This document shows positions 1 to 12,640 of a stretch of 64,000 nucleotides of DNA, piece by piece. A model generated the notes under the pieces. The model saw only the letters and a program-made list of their open reading frames with translations, was not told the DNA's origin and ran no database searches. Location of the stretch: the NCBI RefSeq assembly GCF_040954835.1, contig NC_090711.1, forward strand, positions 4,657,501 to 4,721,500, read 5' to 3'. The stretch is from Lepisosteus oculatus (Eukaryota; Chordata; Actinopteri; Semionotiformes; Lepisosteidae). Position numbers and translations under genes: made by a program. Every line of letters starts with the position of its first letter. Positions within the stretch are counted from its first letter, which is position 1.

Positions 1-610
1 CATAGGACTGTGCACAATGATATGCTCTTAATCCAGTGTAACTGACAGTTGATAGGATTTGAGATGTTTTCTTTTTTTCCTTTTACTCAATCAAAGCCAC
101 TGAGATCTTGCAGGTGGGGGATATTTCAGAACGGGTTTGTTTGATATGAAACAAAAATAGTCATTCTCAAAAAAACTGATTTGGCTTTCTGCAGCATCTT
201 TTTTGAAAGAACTATTTGCTTCACTGCTGGGAATATTTTTTGAATTTGTAAACATGTGTGGGTGCATGTGGAAGAGAGTGTGTGCTTTTTTGTTTTCTGT
301 TTTTAATGTCTTCACACAACGGAATGATAAGCTTTGAAAGGGAAATGAGGATAGCATCCGCATGAAAGATACACTTATCAACAGGCCTGAGAGAAAACAA
401 TCTACTTGAAATGAATGATCCTGGTTTGTACTGTATGTCTTTAAGGGAGAATTTGACTCATAGGAGGGTATTAAACATTCCAAATGTCATAAATCAAATA
501 GTTTAATGTTTACCTGCACTCATTTACTGAGATGACTGGTGGATGCTGGAAGAAAAGTGAAACAATAAACGAAAACAAACAATAATAAAAAAATACATTA
601 ATAAATAATA
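1..610. other. Non-coding AT-rich DNA
   Basis: No coding exon, RNA gene or recognisable mobile element is seen. The 130-codon open frame on the minus strand here has no recognisable domain and no flanking splice pattern, so it is treated as chance. The stretch ends in an A/AAT-rich tract (about 570-612) that is the tail of the retroposon that follows. Confidence 0.6.
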
Positions 611-903
611 ATAGCTTACACTTATATAGCGCTTTTCTGGACACTCCACTCAAAGCGCTTTACAGGTAATGGGGACTCCCCTCCATCACCACCAATGTGC
701 AGCATCCACCTGGATGATGCGACGTCAGCCATAGTGCACCAGAACGCTCACCACACATCAGCTATCAGTGGGGAGGAGAGCACAGTAATGTAGCCGATTC
801 ATAGATGGGGATTATTAGGAGGCCATGATTGGTAAGGGCCAATAGGAAATTTGGCCAGGATGCCGGGGTTACACCCCTACTCTTTTCAAGAAACGCCCAA
901 AAT
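611..903 (-). repeat. 5'-truncated fish retroposon with AAT-rich tail (copy 1)
   Basis: On the minus strand this ends in a segment reading about 'gagtggagtgtccagaaaagcgctatataagtgtaagct', followed by an ATT-rich tail. The same sequence recurs at 34,078-34,665 (minus, longer) and 44,908-44,994 (plus, tail end only). A shared 3' end with variable 5' ends and a simple-sequence tail is the signature of target-primed retroposition (a SINE or a LINE 3' end). The pattern is familiar from fish genomes; I do not assign a family name. Confidence 0.8.
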
Positions 904-1930
904 TCTTTGAACTAAAAGTTCATTCAGAAAACACTGTGACTGAGCTGACAAGCTCTCAGTCTTCTCTGATCACATCATATTGACTTCACAAAGCCTTCTG
1001 CAAGCTGCTTTGTACAGAAAAAACTGTACAAAAGCTATGGAACTTATTTAAATTAAAGGAACATCTCACAGTCACTTCAAACTATATAACAATATAAAAT
1101 ATAAAATTGTATCATCAACGTATATCTTCATTGATGAAATCCTATTTTGATAAAAACTCAAATGTATCAGACAAAGGAATTTTTCCCAAAGGATAAGATG
1201 AGCTATTTACAAAAATAAACATGAAATACAATGATGACAAAACACCAAACCATATTATAATCCCTAGATAAAATGACCAGATATTAAATTTGTGCTGTTG
1301 ATGTTTTGATTATTTTATTCAGTTACCACGTGTAAGTCTTCAACAGGATTTATAACATTTGCTATTATATAAAGAATATTGTGATGCTAGAGTGATATCA
1401 TGTTTACTTTCTCCTAGATGTTAAGCAATATACAGTAAATGTGTTTTTTTAAGTTAAAATATTCATTAAAACCTAACTTTTTTTAGACTGATTTTGTAGC
1501 TTAAGAAAAAAACTCAAAAGCATATAGTCAAATACCAAGACATTAAAACTGACAACTTTCAGATTTTCACCTGCAGAGTCATATTGGTGAAGGAACCATT
1601 TCAAACTGACCTCTCATTGTTCAGTGGCATATTGAGAAAAGCAGTGAGGTTTGTTATGTAGAGTGTTTGGCTGTGCCTCTGATCTGTTAGATAATATAGA
1701 CATTCTTTTCTGTTTTAGATCTTTGTGGTTTTTCACTCATTTGAGGTCCATGAGTCCCCATGAGCCATGTGACAAGTGAACTTCCCAGGAACAGAAATCG
1801 CCCATCTATTTTTTCCTTACTCAGACCTACTTAGCTCTTGTGGTACAGCAGTTTAACAAATTTGCTTTTATTTAAAGAAAAGGGTCAATTTGAACTTTTT
1901 ATTACTTAAATGTTTAGACTGTACTTACTG
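904..1930. other. Non-coding DNA
   Basis: AT-rich unique-looking sequence. No gene, RNA gene or repeat is supported on either strand. Confidence 0.55.
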
Positions 1931-2170
1931 ATCCATCCATTTTCTAACCACTTTACCCACTACAGGGTTGCAGGGGAGTCTATCCCAGCAAGCTACAGAC
2001 TTCAGGCAGGATACCTCCTGGATAGGAAGCCAGTCCATTACAGGGAAGACACAGACACAAAGACACACGCAAGGCCATTTTTCCAGAAGCCATTTAACCT
2101 TTGTACAGTGGGACAAAATCAGAGCACCCAGAGGAAATGCATGTGAACATGGGGAGAACATCCAAACTCC
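1931..2170 (-). repeat. tRNA-headed fish SINE-like element, 3' part
   Basis: On the plus strand it begins with 'atccatccattttctaacc' and contains the diagnostic stretches 'cagtccattacagggaaga', 'agagcacccagaggaaa' and 'ggggagaacatccaaactcc'. This is the antisense of a repeat widespread in fish whose sense end reads 'ggttagaaaatggatggat'. Related copies lie at 18,249-18,548 (minus), 36,889-37,219 (minus) and 28,686-29,015 (plus). The 5' tRNA-like head is missing and a second SINE abuts it. Confidence 0.75.
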
Positions 2171-2445
2171 ACACTTTATCACTTTATTAGCTATATACAA
2201 TTTCTTGCATTAGGAATTTGTCTTGTTGCATACCCCAGCTTGCTCTCTCAGACAGGGAGAGAAGCTTGGAGTCAGAGTGCAGGGTCAGCCATTGTACAGC
2301 GCCCCTGGAGCAGTTGGGGTTAAGGGCCTCACTCAGGAGCCCAACGGAGTAGGATTCCTCTGCCAGCCGCGGGATACATACAGTATAGCACACATATAGC
2401 ACTCCAGATTTGGAACCACTAACCACTGTGCCACACTGCTGCTCA
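2171..2445 (-). repeat. Second tRNA-headed SINE abutting the previous element
   Basis: Read on the minus strand, it starts with a tRNA-like head ('gtgtggcacagtggttagtg', resembling an A box), then a body with 'gagtgaggcccttaaccc' and 'aactgctccaggggcgctg', and ends with 'agctaataaagtgataaa'. This order of head, 'ttaacccca..tgctcca' core and AATAAAGTGAT-type tail is typical of fish SINEs. The missing head of the neighbouring element suggests nesting or a composite insertion. Confidence 0.7.
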
Positions 2446-5046
2446 ATACTAATTTATGAAGTGTAAAAGGTATTTAAACAAAAATGAATGCAAAGTATTA
2501 GAGTTAAAATGTCAAAACTGGTTTGATTTCTATCTTCCTTTTTATCTGTTGGCTCTATTGGCTCTTTTGGCTATATTGTCTCGGGTCACATCTGATAGCC
2601 ACATCCAGGTAATGTACTACTGCCTCGGGTCACACCTGATTGCCACATGTTACCTGCTAAGAGAAAAGGAGTAATGAAACAAAAGTGTCACTGCTCAAAG
2701 TCTACAATTTACTGAAAAGAACAAAAATAGAAGGTGGCGGTTAACAGACTGCCAAAATGCAAAAAAAAGCAGAGACTAAAAGAGAGGATAAGGATTATAA
2801 CAAAAGGTATTTCATTTGTAATTTGGACTGATCCTGAAAGACAGAGTTCTTGATTATAATGTATATATAGTGGAATATCTAAATCAAATACTAATTATCC
2901 TCATCAAAAAAGACAACTACATCTTTAACTTAAAAAGCAAAGTAATGGGACTGATTAGCTCAGTTATTAAATATTACTTAGAAGAATAAAGATGGAGAAT
3001 TAAGCTTAAATATTTCTAAGTTATATTGCTAAATAATTGTACTAGTCTACACACAATACACTCAAAGTGGTGGGATGCATTTCCTTTCTTATGTTATTCA
3101 TTATTACATTATTAAGATTACAACTAGAATCGATTTTGGAGAACAAAGAATAAAGGTAACATTGGGAATAAAACAGATGAACAAAAATTCTGTTCTCTTC
3201 CGTTTATCTTTCCTGCTTTCTTGCCAAGCTGTCACATGTTCAAGCAGAATGTACATAATATCACCCAAGTAACATGAAATATGACTTCTGAAGGTAAAGA
3301 ACACCAGGTGCCCAAATAAATACCACCAGAAGCCATTTCCACATAAACAAACAGCACTTTAAAACATGTGCTCTGTTTTCCTATATAAATCACACAGCGG
3401 ACATCAAGGAGGATCCATCACTATTACAATAAGAAAGAAGTGTTTTAAAACCAAAATGACATGATGCCAGTCATTTTAGGATTATTTTAACATATGAAGG
3501 TATTTTTATGATAAAGTCTTAGGGAAGCAGGAAAGTACCATATACTGAGAGGACAAAAACAACATGTGAGAACATCATACAAATCTCCTAAGAAGCTACT
3601 GTAGGTGCAACAGATCTCCTCTGGATCACAATGTTTATCATTTGGTCAAGTAAAGAAAAAAACTGATCATCGATATCAATGAATTGCCAGGTGCTGTCTT
3701 TCCTGTGTTTGTAACTGGGTGCCTGGAGCTAAAATGCTGAAATGTCGATGACTTCTGGGTGGCATGAAACAACAGTTAAAATAAGGAATACTGCTCATGA
3801 GATAAGCCAGGTGCTCCTCAAACCAGAAGGATATCTGTTAGGTAGACCTCCTGCTCAGCTAACCTCCAACAACTCAGCAGTCCTTCACAGACCGAGACCT
3901 CTGGATTAAAGTACTGGCCAGGTGATAAGATCAGAGCAAGCAGACTTACATCACCTACTGTACATCCGACTGCATGTTGGTAATATGAAGTTGGAAATGA
4001 ACATTTCTCAAGCCAGAGAAGAAAATGGGAAAGCGCAAAAAACAAATATTTTTTTTGCTGATGTCTAAAAAAACGTATCGTGCTCTTTTATCCCCCGTTC
4101 TCACTTCAGGTCAAAACGTTATGTTCTCAACTATTAAAAAGCTTTTTGTTCACAAACCTTCTTCCTCGCCATGCACCAAATTCTGACAAAAAGTAAAAAG
4201 TACAGCGAGGCACTCCATTCTGATTGCTCCAGCAATATTTCCTCCAGTAAAACTTTCCAGTTCATTTAAAATGACAATTTGTTTTCAATTGACTTAAACT
4301 TGTTAAACAAAGGCTTATTTTTATTATTACTATTATTATGATTACGAAAATGAATGTAAGCTCTTGGGACATTTAAAATAATCGACACCCTTGTGCTTCC
4401 ACTGCCTGTTTCTTTAGATTGGGGCAGCACAATGAATGCGGAGGCTCCATGATCATAATGAGAAAGGCAGTGCAATCGCCCATGAGGAAGATGCAGACAA
4501 ACGAGCATGTGATTCCGAAGCGCCCAAGGCATTACACAGTCAGGTCAGCTATGCATGCGAAAATAGCTGGAGTACAGACTAGACTGCAGCCACACATGCT
4601 GAAAACAGTGCTGTGTTTCAAAACTATTATTGAAGGAAGTGTCACCGTAAGGGAGGGGGGGAAAAATCTGGGAGCTCCAGGAATAGAAGAAATGTTAACC
4701 CCTCAATGCACACACAAATCGAAGGTCTAACTAAAAAGCACTACCCTACTGCCAATCAGCAAAGTTTCCCGTTTTGTTCAGTATCTTTGTTTAGGGGAGG
4801 GAAGAGAGCGATGGTGGTTTTGAAGACATATGCATGCTGCCCAAGTGAAAGCTTATAACTTCTCTAAAACAAAAAGTGAACTCTCTAATAGAAACTTTCA
4901 CAGTATGTAGCACCTTCCTTACACACTTTACAACACATAAAAAGCATGTATTGCAATAAAATAAAGTTAAAGCAAATTGCCATCATTGGACATTTAACCA
5001 GTTAAGTCCGTAGAGAACAAACTCTCATTTACATTCATGCCCTGCA
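2446..5046. other. Non-coding DNA with a small imperfect tandem repeat
   Basis: No coding exon is recognised. At about 2,579-2,655 there are two imperfect copies of a roughly 40-bp unit starting 'ctcgggtcacatctgatag' and 'ctcgggtcacacctgattg'. A related piece ('ggttcacacctgatagccac') is found at about 7,560. Open frames at 4,266-4,730 overlap on both strands and show no domain. Confidence 0.5.
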
Positions 5047-5165
5047 GATGCAGCTTGGCATTTTACTGGAGCAATCTGAGTGAAGTACAGTACCTTGCTC
5101 AAGGGTATAATAGCAGCATCTCACCCAGGATGTGAATCTACAACCCTTTTTCCTGAAGGCTCCTA
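5047..5165 (-). repeat. tRNA-derived SINE fragment
   Basis: The stretch 'cattttactggagcaatctg' followed by 'gaagtacagtaccttgctca' closely matches the element at 10,045-10,202 in the same orientation. On the minus strand this is the 'ttgagcaaggtact...ttgctccagtaaaat' core of a common fish tRNA-SINE. The tRNA head is degraded in this copy. Confidence 0.7.
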
Positions 5166-8100
5166 GGGAAGAAATCAAGTAATAAAGGCTGGACAAGATT
5201 CTTGAATCAAAATAATGAATAAGATGACTAAATTACTATCTTCCACTTGCAACTTTTCTTATGTTCTTACATTAACGTATGCTAGGATTCAAAACATACA
5301 TTTTCTTAATATATAAAACATTAATATATACATTATTTGCTTAACGGATCAGTGGGTACAGTCTCATTCCAGTGTTCTATGTTATTTGATCCCATATACA
5401 TATTGTCTGTCTATTACTGCGAGTCACCTCATTCCTCATTCCTCAAATCCTCATTAGTCTCATCAGAACTTAAAATAGACAGCGTGACCTACTGCATACA
5501 CTTCCCCTGATTTTAAAGCATTTAAAGGTTTGGTCAATTGGATGAATGTAAAATGTCTTTCAAATGGCCGCTGTTCAGATTGCACAGCAAAATAAATATC
5601 GAGAACCCATTGCTCTGACAACTGTAAATGAATTAGAGAATAACTGTTTTAAAGGAAGGATTGACTGTATGAAATAAACCACCTTAGCTTTAATGAAGCT
5701 TTTAGGGGGAAATTGGAAGACAATTGAAAATTACATAAAAAGCATATCCTATTATTTTTCTGTAAAGTCTCAATTTTGTCATAACGCGCAAATTTCAGCA
5801 TCTCATGAATAAGACATACTGTATATTAATGTCAAAATTGATTCAGTCAAGCCCGGTTTAAGGTAAAGGATATAATTTTCAGGTATCACCAAAGTCCTGA
5901 ATCTGTGTGCAGCTGTCACTTTAAGCTCCCTATGAACAATATTCTTGCAGCAACACCATAGGAAACTAATATGGTATATTACACTGAGCCACAATGTGCT
6001 ATGATGACAACAACAAAAAAATAAAATATCAAAAACAAATTATTTGCATCCTGGACAATAATTTTCTATTTAAATTTATAAAACGCCAAAGCACCCCGAA
6101 GGGGTTAAATAATTTTGATAGTAATAGCTGTGAACAATTTCTACTGTGAATATCCATATCTGTTTCGCCATACAGTAGTTTGTATTAGCTATTTTCTCTT
6201 TCCAAAAGTGGGAGTGGATAAGATATATTACATGTATGTTTATAAAATGACTGTTTTCCATTGTGTAGGTCAAACTACACAATACTATCCACTGCTGGGC
6301 TGCACTGTACATACCCACGCACACCAAACTGTAATTCGTGCAGGAAATGTTCATTTTTAAAACAAAAAAACAAAAGCAACAGAAAAAAACAAAGAGAAAA
6401 TATGTAAAATGAATAATGTACAGTACCAGAATGTCCATCATGGCTCAAGAACTTGCAATCTAATTGTCTTAAAATCCACAATGTTCTAAACAGCCTAGAA
6501 ACACGCATGCCATCTCTTCCTTCGAACTTTAGCTAATATCCACACAGAGAAACACAACAAAAAGAAGCTTCTACAGTTTTTTCATCTTCTTTATGAATGT
6601 GAAACCTAAAATATGACAAGTAATATAATGGACTTAAATGATATGAGAAAGAGCTATTAACAAAGTGTGCAAATGTATAGGTCTTCTGGAGCCTTTAACA
6701 CCATCCCTACTGTTATCGGAACAAGTATGTAACTGTATCTCAAAGTGAAACCTTGACCAGAACAAAATGTATGTGTGACTAAACCAGGACTACTCAATAT
6801 TTTTTTATTACAGGCTAGATATTCTGACCAAAAACAAACTATAATTTTCTACACAACAAAAGATTATATAGAATATTCTCCATCCATCATTTCAGCTCCT
6901 TAAAAGTTGCTGATATTGATTGGCTCAACCTCTAAAGACCTTCAGAACGTGGGAGCAGACCCACTGTTCCAAGAATGACGTGTAATTAGCTGAAGAAATG
7001 AAGATTCCTACATATTCAAAGAGAGATGAAGAATTTAAAGAGGCAATGCACAATTGGTTAGGTGCTGATGGTGTGGCTGGACTTCAGTGAACCAGGGTGA
7101 CTTTCGCTGTAAAAACAGCTGTAATTTGCCCAGCACCTGCAAGCTTGCGCTTCTGTCAGTGAGAGACATGCAGGTCTTCTGATCAGCACTACCTCAGTTG
7201 CAGGACCCTCTGGAGCTCTCAGCAAGACTAAAGATGAATGACTCAGACAGGACAGAGGTGCTTGTTCACAGTTGCTCATTCACACTTTAAATTGCAGGGG
7301 CTGTACCCAAAATATCATGTCATAAGCAATTAGTAATTCCAAATTTGGTGTATAATAAATTGGATGATAACTATGAAATTCAAATTAAAAGGAAAGACCA
7401 GATCAAATCATAACATTTTACCGATATATTGAAATCTTGCAAAAGTCAAGAACTGAAAGCATTTTAATTGAATAATTAATTTCAATTAAGACCTGACATC
7501 ACGGTCCTGACGATTATGATAGGGCACTCCAGGTGGAAAACGTAACACATTTCTATTGGCCTGGTTCACACCTGATAGCCACTCATTCTTTTTAAAATGA
7601 TCATTAAAAAATGTAAGATTCATTTTAAGATATAATCACCAACGGGGAATGGAGACATTTAAGCTGAGTAACAAGTTATGAGAAACTTATTTCAACTGGA
7701 TGAGGGGACATATCATCAGGCGACAATACAGCACAACCTGATTTTAAAACCCTTATCCTGACAGTGACCTCTTATTTACTTAAAGACAAATGTTGAGGTC
7801 TGACTGGGCAAATCGCCTGAATTTGTCATGTAACATTTTTAAATATTTCTTATGAGATCATTTACAGGTGACTCTGAAAACTGATACAGCTCAATATGAG
7901 TAATACAACATTCCCCTAAAAATGAAAAAACAAACATATAGCACTGACGTAGGGGTATTGTTCTTCCAAGATTCCGCTTTCACTAGCAGCAGATTCAAAA
8001 TGTTTGTTTCTTTTTACTTCCATCCTAGCCCACTGTATATGCTATCCACTACTTTATGATGTTAACTACTTCAATTAAATATATCTAGTTTGACAAGATT

Positions 8101-8244
8101 GGAGTGTTACATGCAGGTAGCAGAAACATACGCAACATATATAAAATAGGAAATGCTTATCTTGAAGAAGCTATATATAAAAATACGTACTGTAACTGTT
8201 TGTGGTGACATCATTTTCAGACAATGTGGAGAGACAACAAAAGT
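5166..8244. other. Non-coding DNA
   Basis: No supported gene. A 'cttttcttatgttcttac' piece at about 5,256-5,273 resembles the extreme 3' end of a CR1-type LINE. A further piece at about 7,550-7,582 resembles the small repeat at 2,579-2,655. Overlapping open frames near 6,076-6,508 are low-complexity (Phe/Cys/Tyr-rich) and on both strands, so they are not called. Confidence 0.5.
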
Positions 8245-8800
8245 GGCAAGCAAAACAACAGGATGTGCAGTTAGAAGTGTAGAACTTTCATTACTGGATG
8301 TTATGTCATAACTTCACAATGCACTAGTATGGCCACATTTAGAATATCGTGTCCCAGTTTGGCCACTATGGTACACAAAATGTTTTACTGCTCTGGAACT
8401 CATCGTGAGAAGACCCACCAGGTACATTTCCAAACTCAAAGGAATGCCCGACTCTAATAGGGTAAAATAACGAAATCTTTGGAGCTTTGAATAGATATGA
8501 CTAGGAATGGAACTGAATCAGGTATGTAAAATACTCAAAGGCCTAATGGACTCCTTCAGAAACAACAGTAAAATACGAACCAAAGGACACATGGAAACAA
8601 GGAGAAAGTGTAAGAAGCAGTACTTTACACATTAGGTTGTGGGAGTCTGGAACCGATTACACAGCTGATACCATCGTTTCTTTGAAGAAATGGCAGGAAG
8701 AGACCCTGAGATAATGTAGCTACCGAAAACAAAACAAACTAGATGGGATGAATGTCCTGCTCTTTTTTGCACATATTGCCTGTTCTTACAGAAAGACTAG
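8245..8800 (+). mobile_element. CR1/L2-type LINE, 3' end of ORF2 (pseudogene)
   Basis: Translation from 8,321 gives ALVWPHLEYRVPVWPLWY, then LELIVRRPTRYISKLKGMP, and later CKILKGLMDSFRNN and VVGVWNRL. This order (PHLEY.V..W, then a LE..RR.T..I block, then a YKILKG block, then V..WN.L) is the C-terminal extension of reverse transcriptases of the CR1/L2 group. In-frame stops and frame changes show that it is dead. The 3' end carries 'tagatgggatgaatgtcctg' and 'gcctgttcttac', resembling the conserved 3' end of these LINEs in early ray-finned fishes. The reverse transcriptase core itself is absent, so this is a 5'-truncated insertion. Confidence 0.8.
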
Positions 8801-10044
8801 GAAAAAGATTAAAACAAGCTGCAGGAAGTGAGAGAGGCAGAAAAGTAGGATCACATGATTCTCCTCAGCATGTGCAGTACTAATACACTTCCCCATCACA
8901 TTTCCTGTTACACATCTTCAAGCAGTCTTTTCAGTCAGAAGACTTTTTTTTGCTAGTAGCAGAGTTATCCTCACTTGCAAGGCGAAGGTCGAAGCAGAAT
9001 GTATGACAGAGCATCATACAGAACACACAGAATATCGCAGGGTAGGCAGATGTAAGCAAAGAGATAACTGGAAAACACAGGAGACAGACCCTGACAATAC
9101 TCCTTTAAGTGGCATCATAACAAAGAAGCAAAATGAAGGAGAACAGCACACAAAAGAGGAAATGAATGATAAAAGAGGAAGAGTCAGTACTGAGAATGAA
9201 AATAAACAGCAGCCTAATGGTGGCAGAGGTGCTCTTAAGATGGAGGATATAGTATTCAAGATTAGTCATCTCAAATGAGCATATTACATAAAACTGAATG
9301 CTTCTTTAAAGCCGTATACAAACATGGGAAAGGTTAGGTCATGTTCATGTTACAAAGTTTTAATACAATAAACATTAGATGGTACATTGACAATTTAGGG
9401 ATAAACTGTTTTACTTAAAGAAAGCAACCTTTTCATAATTATGTTAGTCATTTTTTATCACAATCAATTTGACACGATTATTAACTGTATCAGGTCCTGA
9501 ATTCCTAGCGTATTCATTCCTAGACCATGATGAATCTTGCACTTTACAACTTAAAGAATATCTGGGCTTACAAGTGAAAACCATGTGGCTTGTAACCATG
9601 ATCTGTATTTAAAATATGAATGACTGGAAGGTGATTTATTTTCAGTTGCATCTTCACTTATCTCCTGGTTAAACTGAGCACTCCTATTTCAATACAGGTT
9701 TCTTGACCAAAATAACATAAACGGCTCTTTTGTCCTATTTTATATATGTTCATATTTAGATGTGGTGCATTTTTCATTTAAGATATTATTAGGATTCCCC
9801 TAAAGGCAATGGAAATAAAGGGTCTTATTAACTTGGTTACTTCAGAAAATAAAATGACAAGCAGAAGGAAGCTTTTCTGGACAACTGTGCACTACCATCA
9901 ATATTTATCGAAAGAGTAAAATAAGTCTGATGAAACTGTAATGGAATTCAACTGCATTATTTTCCAAAGGCATATTTGCAGAAAACAAAAATACAAAGAG
10001 GATATTGTGTTGAAAAAGGAGATAAGGTCTAAGTGAATTATATT
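8801..10044. other. Non-coding DNA
   Basis: No gene is supported. The open frames at 9,003-9,278 (plus) and 9,014-9,259 (minus) cover the same A/G-rich stretch on both strands and encode low-complexity sequence. Confidence 0.5.
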
Positions 10045-10202
10045 TGTATCCATTTACACAACTGGGTATTTTACTGGAGCAATTCAGGTGAAGTACAGTA
10101 CCTTGCTCAAGAGTATAGCATCAGTATCATATCTGGTATTCGAATCCACAACCTTCCCGTAAAGTCCTGAACCCTAACCAGTACACTACACTGCTACCCC
10201 TG
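10045..10202 (-). repeat. tRNA-derived SINE, nearly complete head
   Basis: On the minus strand it begins 'gtagtgtactggttagggt' (A-box-like TGGTTAGGG), then has 'ggttgtggattcgaatacc' (B-box-like GATTCGAAT), then 'ttgagcaaggtactgtactt' and 'attgctccagtaaaatacc', ending near 'tgtgtaaatggatacaaat'. The spaced A and B boxes show an RNA polymerase III tRNA-type promoter, as in tRNA-derived SINEs. The 3' tail is short. Confidence 0.8.
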
Positions 10203-11189
10203 TTTGTCAAAACAGCTCCCTTTTGTCATCATCACTATAATTACCTTTGGTTTCTACTGTATCACACATGTGAAATGATCATACTATTAAAAAAAAATCT
10301 TTATACAAAATACTGACATTTTTGAGAGTATGAATGCTTGTGAACATTTCTCTGTATATATATATTCCTTATCTTTTCTTTAACCTGGTGATGCACATCT
10401 TATAAACGTTGTACTGTATATTATGTTATTGACAAAAAACGATTGTTTATTATTACTCAAATATTATACATTAACTACATATTAATGTTTCAGATCCATA
10501 CAATTACATGTTGCAAGGCTTTATAGATGAATGTTTCTTTCAAAGAAAACTATGTGCATTCTTGGCGACCTGAAAGCACTATTTTAAAGACAACTGCAGT
10601 CATAAGCTTCTGAGTGTAGATCCCAAACACAAAAATGATCTGTAATCGACAGAATGAGAAAAACCCTATTGCTTCGGGTTGTGAGAGAAGTAGTAGATGT
10701 TATCTCTTCGAATAAAATGTATTCAACACAATCTGTGTAACACAACAATGAAAGCAGCACCGCACGCAGACACGTGTAAATTCAACCTGCTCTCCGTTAC
10801 TGTTCTATCCCATTTACAAAACCCTGCACCAGGAACAACTACTGTACAAAACTGATAACATTGCGTCTACATTACGTTGCCCATATTATCTTGGCAGTAC
10901 GGTCTTTTGACTTCAGTATAGTATACAGTCAGCGTTCGCTCTATTTGTTTGCATAATTTCATTGATGATAATATTTACTGGAGCTGCACATACCGACAAC
11001 GTTTCCAAATCAGGGGATGTCTCTACTGATTTAGCTTATCGAAAGGCTGAAAAAGGACGGAAAATAGAAGAAGGGTTCTGAAGCCATACCGGGAGTAGAA
11101 AAGAGGAAACGCACTCATTTAGAAAAACCGCTCTCCCCAGCTCTAATCTTCGGTCTAACTGCAAAGAAACTGCCCCCACTTCTCTTCCC
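10203..11189. other. Non-coding DNA
   Basis: AT-rich, with a short TA run near 10,353. No gene or repeat is supported. Confidence 0.5.
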
Positions 11190-11350
11190 TTTAAAGCGCG
11201 TGCCCTGTAGATTGGCACGCGCGAACTCGTCCAAGCGCTGTGCCGCCACGCGACACCCCGAGCCCCGCCCCCTCCGGTCGGGATCGCGCTCAGGCCACGC
11301 GCACAAGCAATTCATTCACCCGTGGGTCGCGCGCGGATCGGGCACGAGCC
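11190..11350. promoter_or_regulatory. CpG-rich patch with GC box, candidate promoter
   Basis: About 20 CpG dinucleotides lie in the 120 bases 11,221-11,340, against very few per kb in the flanks. The segment includes 'gagccccgccccctcc', a classical GC box (Sp/KLF type) on the minus strand, and runs of CGCGCG. No protein-coding exon can be read on either side, so this may mark an untranslated first exon of a gene outside the window, a non-coding transcript, or an orphan CpG island. Confidence 0.5.
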
Positions 11351-12424
11351 TTACTACACAGCCACTGAGAGAACATCCTTTGGACTGGAAAGGCACGCAA
11401 ACCTTTACGAAAAAACACCCTTATAGTATTCCGCAGAATTGTCAAATACAGCACAGTTCTCATCCGTGACAAGACGATTGTGTACGCACACAACACATTT
11501 TGCAAAGAGCACGGTAAACTGAACAGCATTACTACCGAAGTCAATTATTTCGCAAAACTGATAGTAAAATATATAGCCGCTATCCCTTCAACGAGAATTG
11601 ACATATCAATATATGCTATATCAGTGAGTAGTATGATTACCTACTTCCTAATGGCTTCATTTAGAAAAAAAAAACGCGGGTAACTCTGCATATGTATTTT
11701 CACATTCTATATACTAATAGTCACTTTTAACGTTACATGTTATTATGATTGTTCTCATCGTACAGAATTACTTTGCCGTTTCATTTTTCCCCCGGTATGG
11801 CAGCTGAGATGATGTGCTGAAAATTGAAGCTATTTTCCTCGACAAACTGTCCATTAGAAATGCACGGCCAGCGAGATGGGTCGAGTAATTTAAAATATAT
11901 ATACTGTATGAAAAAATAAAAATACATATTTCACCGCAGTAACGCTACTCACCAGTTTCTACAATGAATGCAACATTTTTGAATACTCAGCCTCACGTAC
12001 AGAAAACCATAACCACGGCAATATGATTTATATAGAAAGCAGACTTAGAAAATGCGTGAATACGGTATACAGACTGTTTGTTAATAATATACATTTACAC
12101 ACAAAAATAAGCTACATATATAGTTTACTTAGAGATAAGCAACGTAACCTCACTTTAGCAATGACAATCGGCGATCTGATTCCAGAAAAGCCTCGTACAG
12201 TACAGACATATGTATTACTGACCTAAACTACACATAAAAAGGGAGACTGTCAGTATAAGAATCATGGGGAATCAGGGGTTTGTAAAAGACAAGCTATTCT
12301 AGAGCAATCACGGACCTTTACAAATCGGGCAAGAAAAGCTAACATCTGGTCGCGTTCTACTAAAATGCGATAGTTAAATACAAAACAGTACTTACAATTT
12401 TTGCATTAAAATGATCTGGAGGGC
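11351..12424. other. Non-coding DNA between two CpG-rich patches
   Basis: Several 60-90 codon open frames occur but none shows a known domain. CpG is somewhat more frequent than in the rest of the left half, as expected for shores of CpG islands. Confidence 0.45.
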
Positions 12425-12640
12425 TGTAGCCGTTTCGTTTTCTGAAGCACATCCGTTTCTTTTATTTTTTTTTTTGCTCTAGTGCTCCAGCTTCAGAATC
12501 GACACCCTTACACAGGAGGCTGGCAGAGGCTGAACTGCGCAGGCGCTCACTCAGACAGTTCGACTCCGCCGGCTTGCTGAGGACTTCCTTAGTAATCGTC
12601 CCTTCTGCTGGAACTCCTGTTTCTGCGCGCTACAACTCAA
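12425..12640. promoter_or_regulatory. Second CpG-enriched promoter-like patch
   Basis: About ten CpGs occur in 160 bases. The stretch 'tgcgcaggcgct' differs from the NRF1 consensus (YGCGCAYGCGCR) at the central pyrimidine and last base. A T-run precedes it (about 12,460-12,474). No start codon with a plausible conserved coding exon follows on either strand. Likely an untranslated exon/promoter or an enhancer. Confidence 0.35.
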
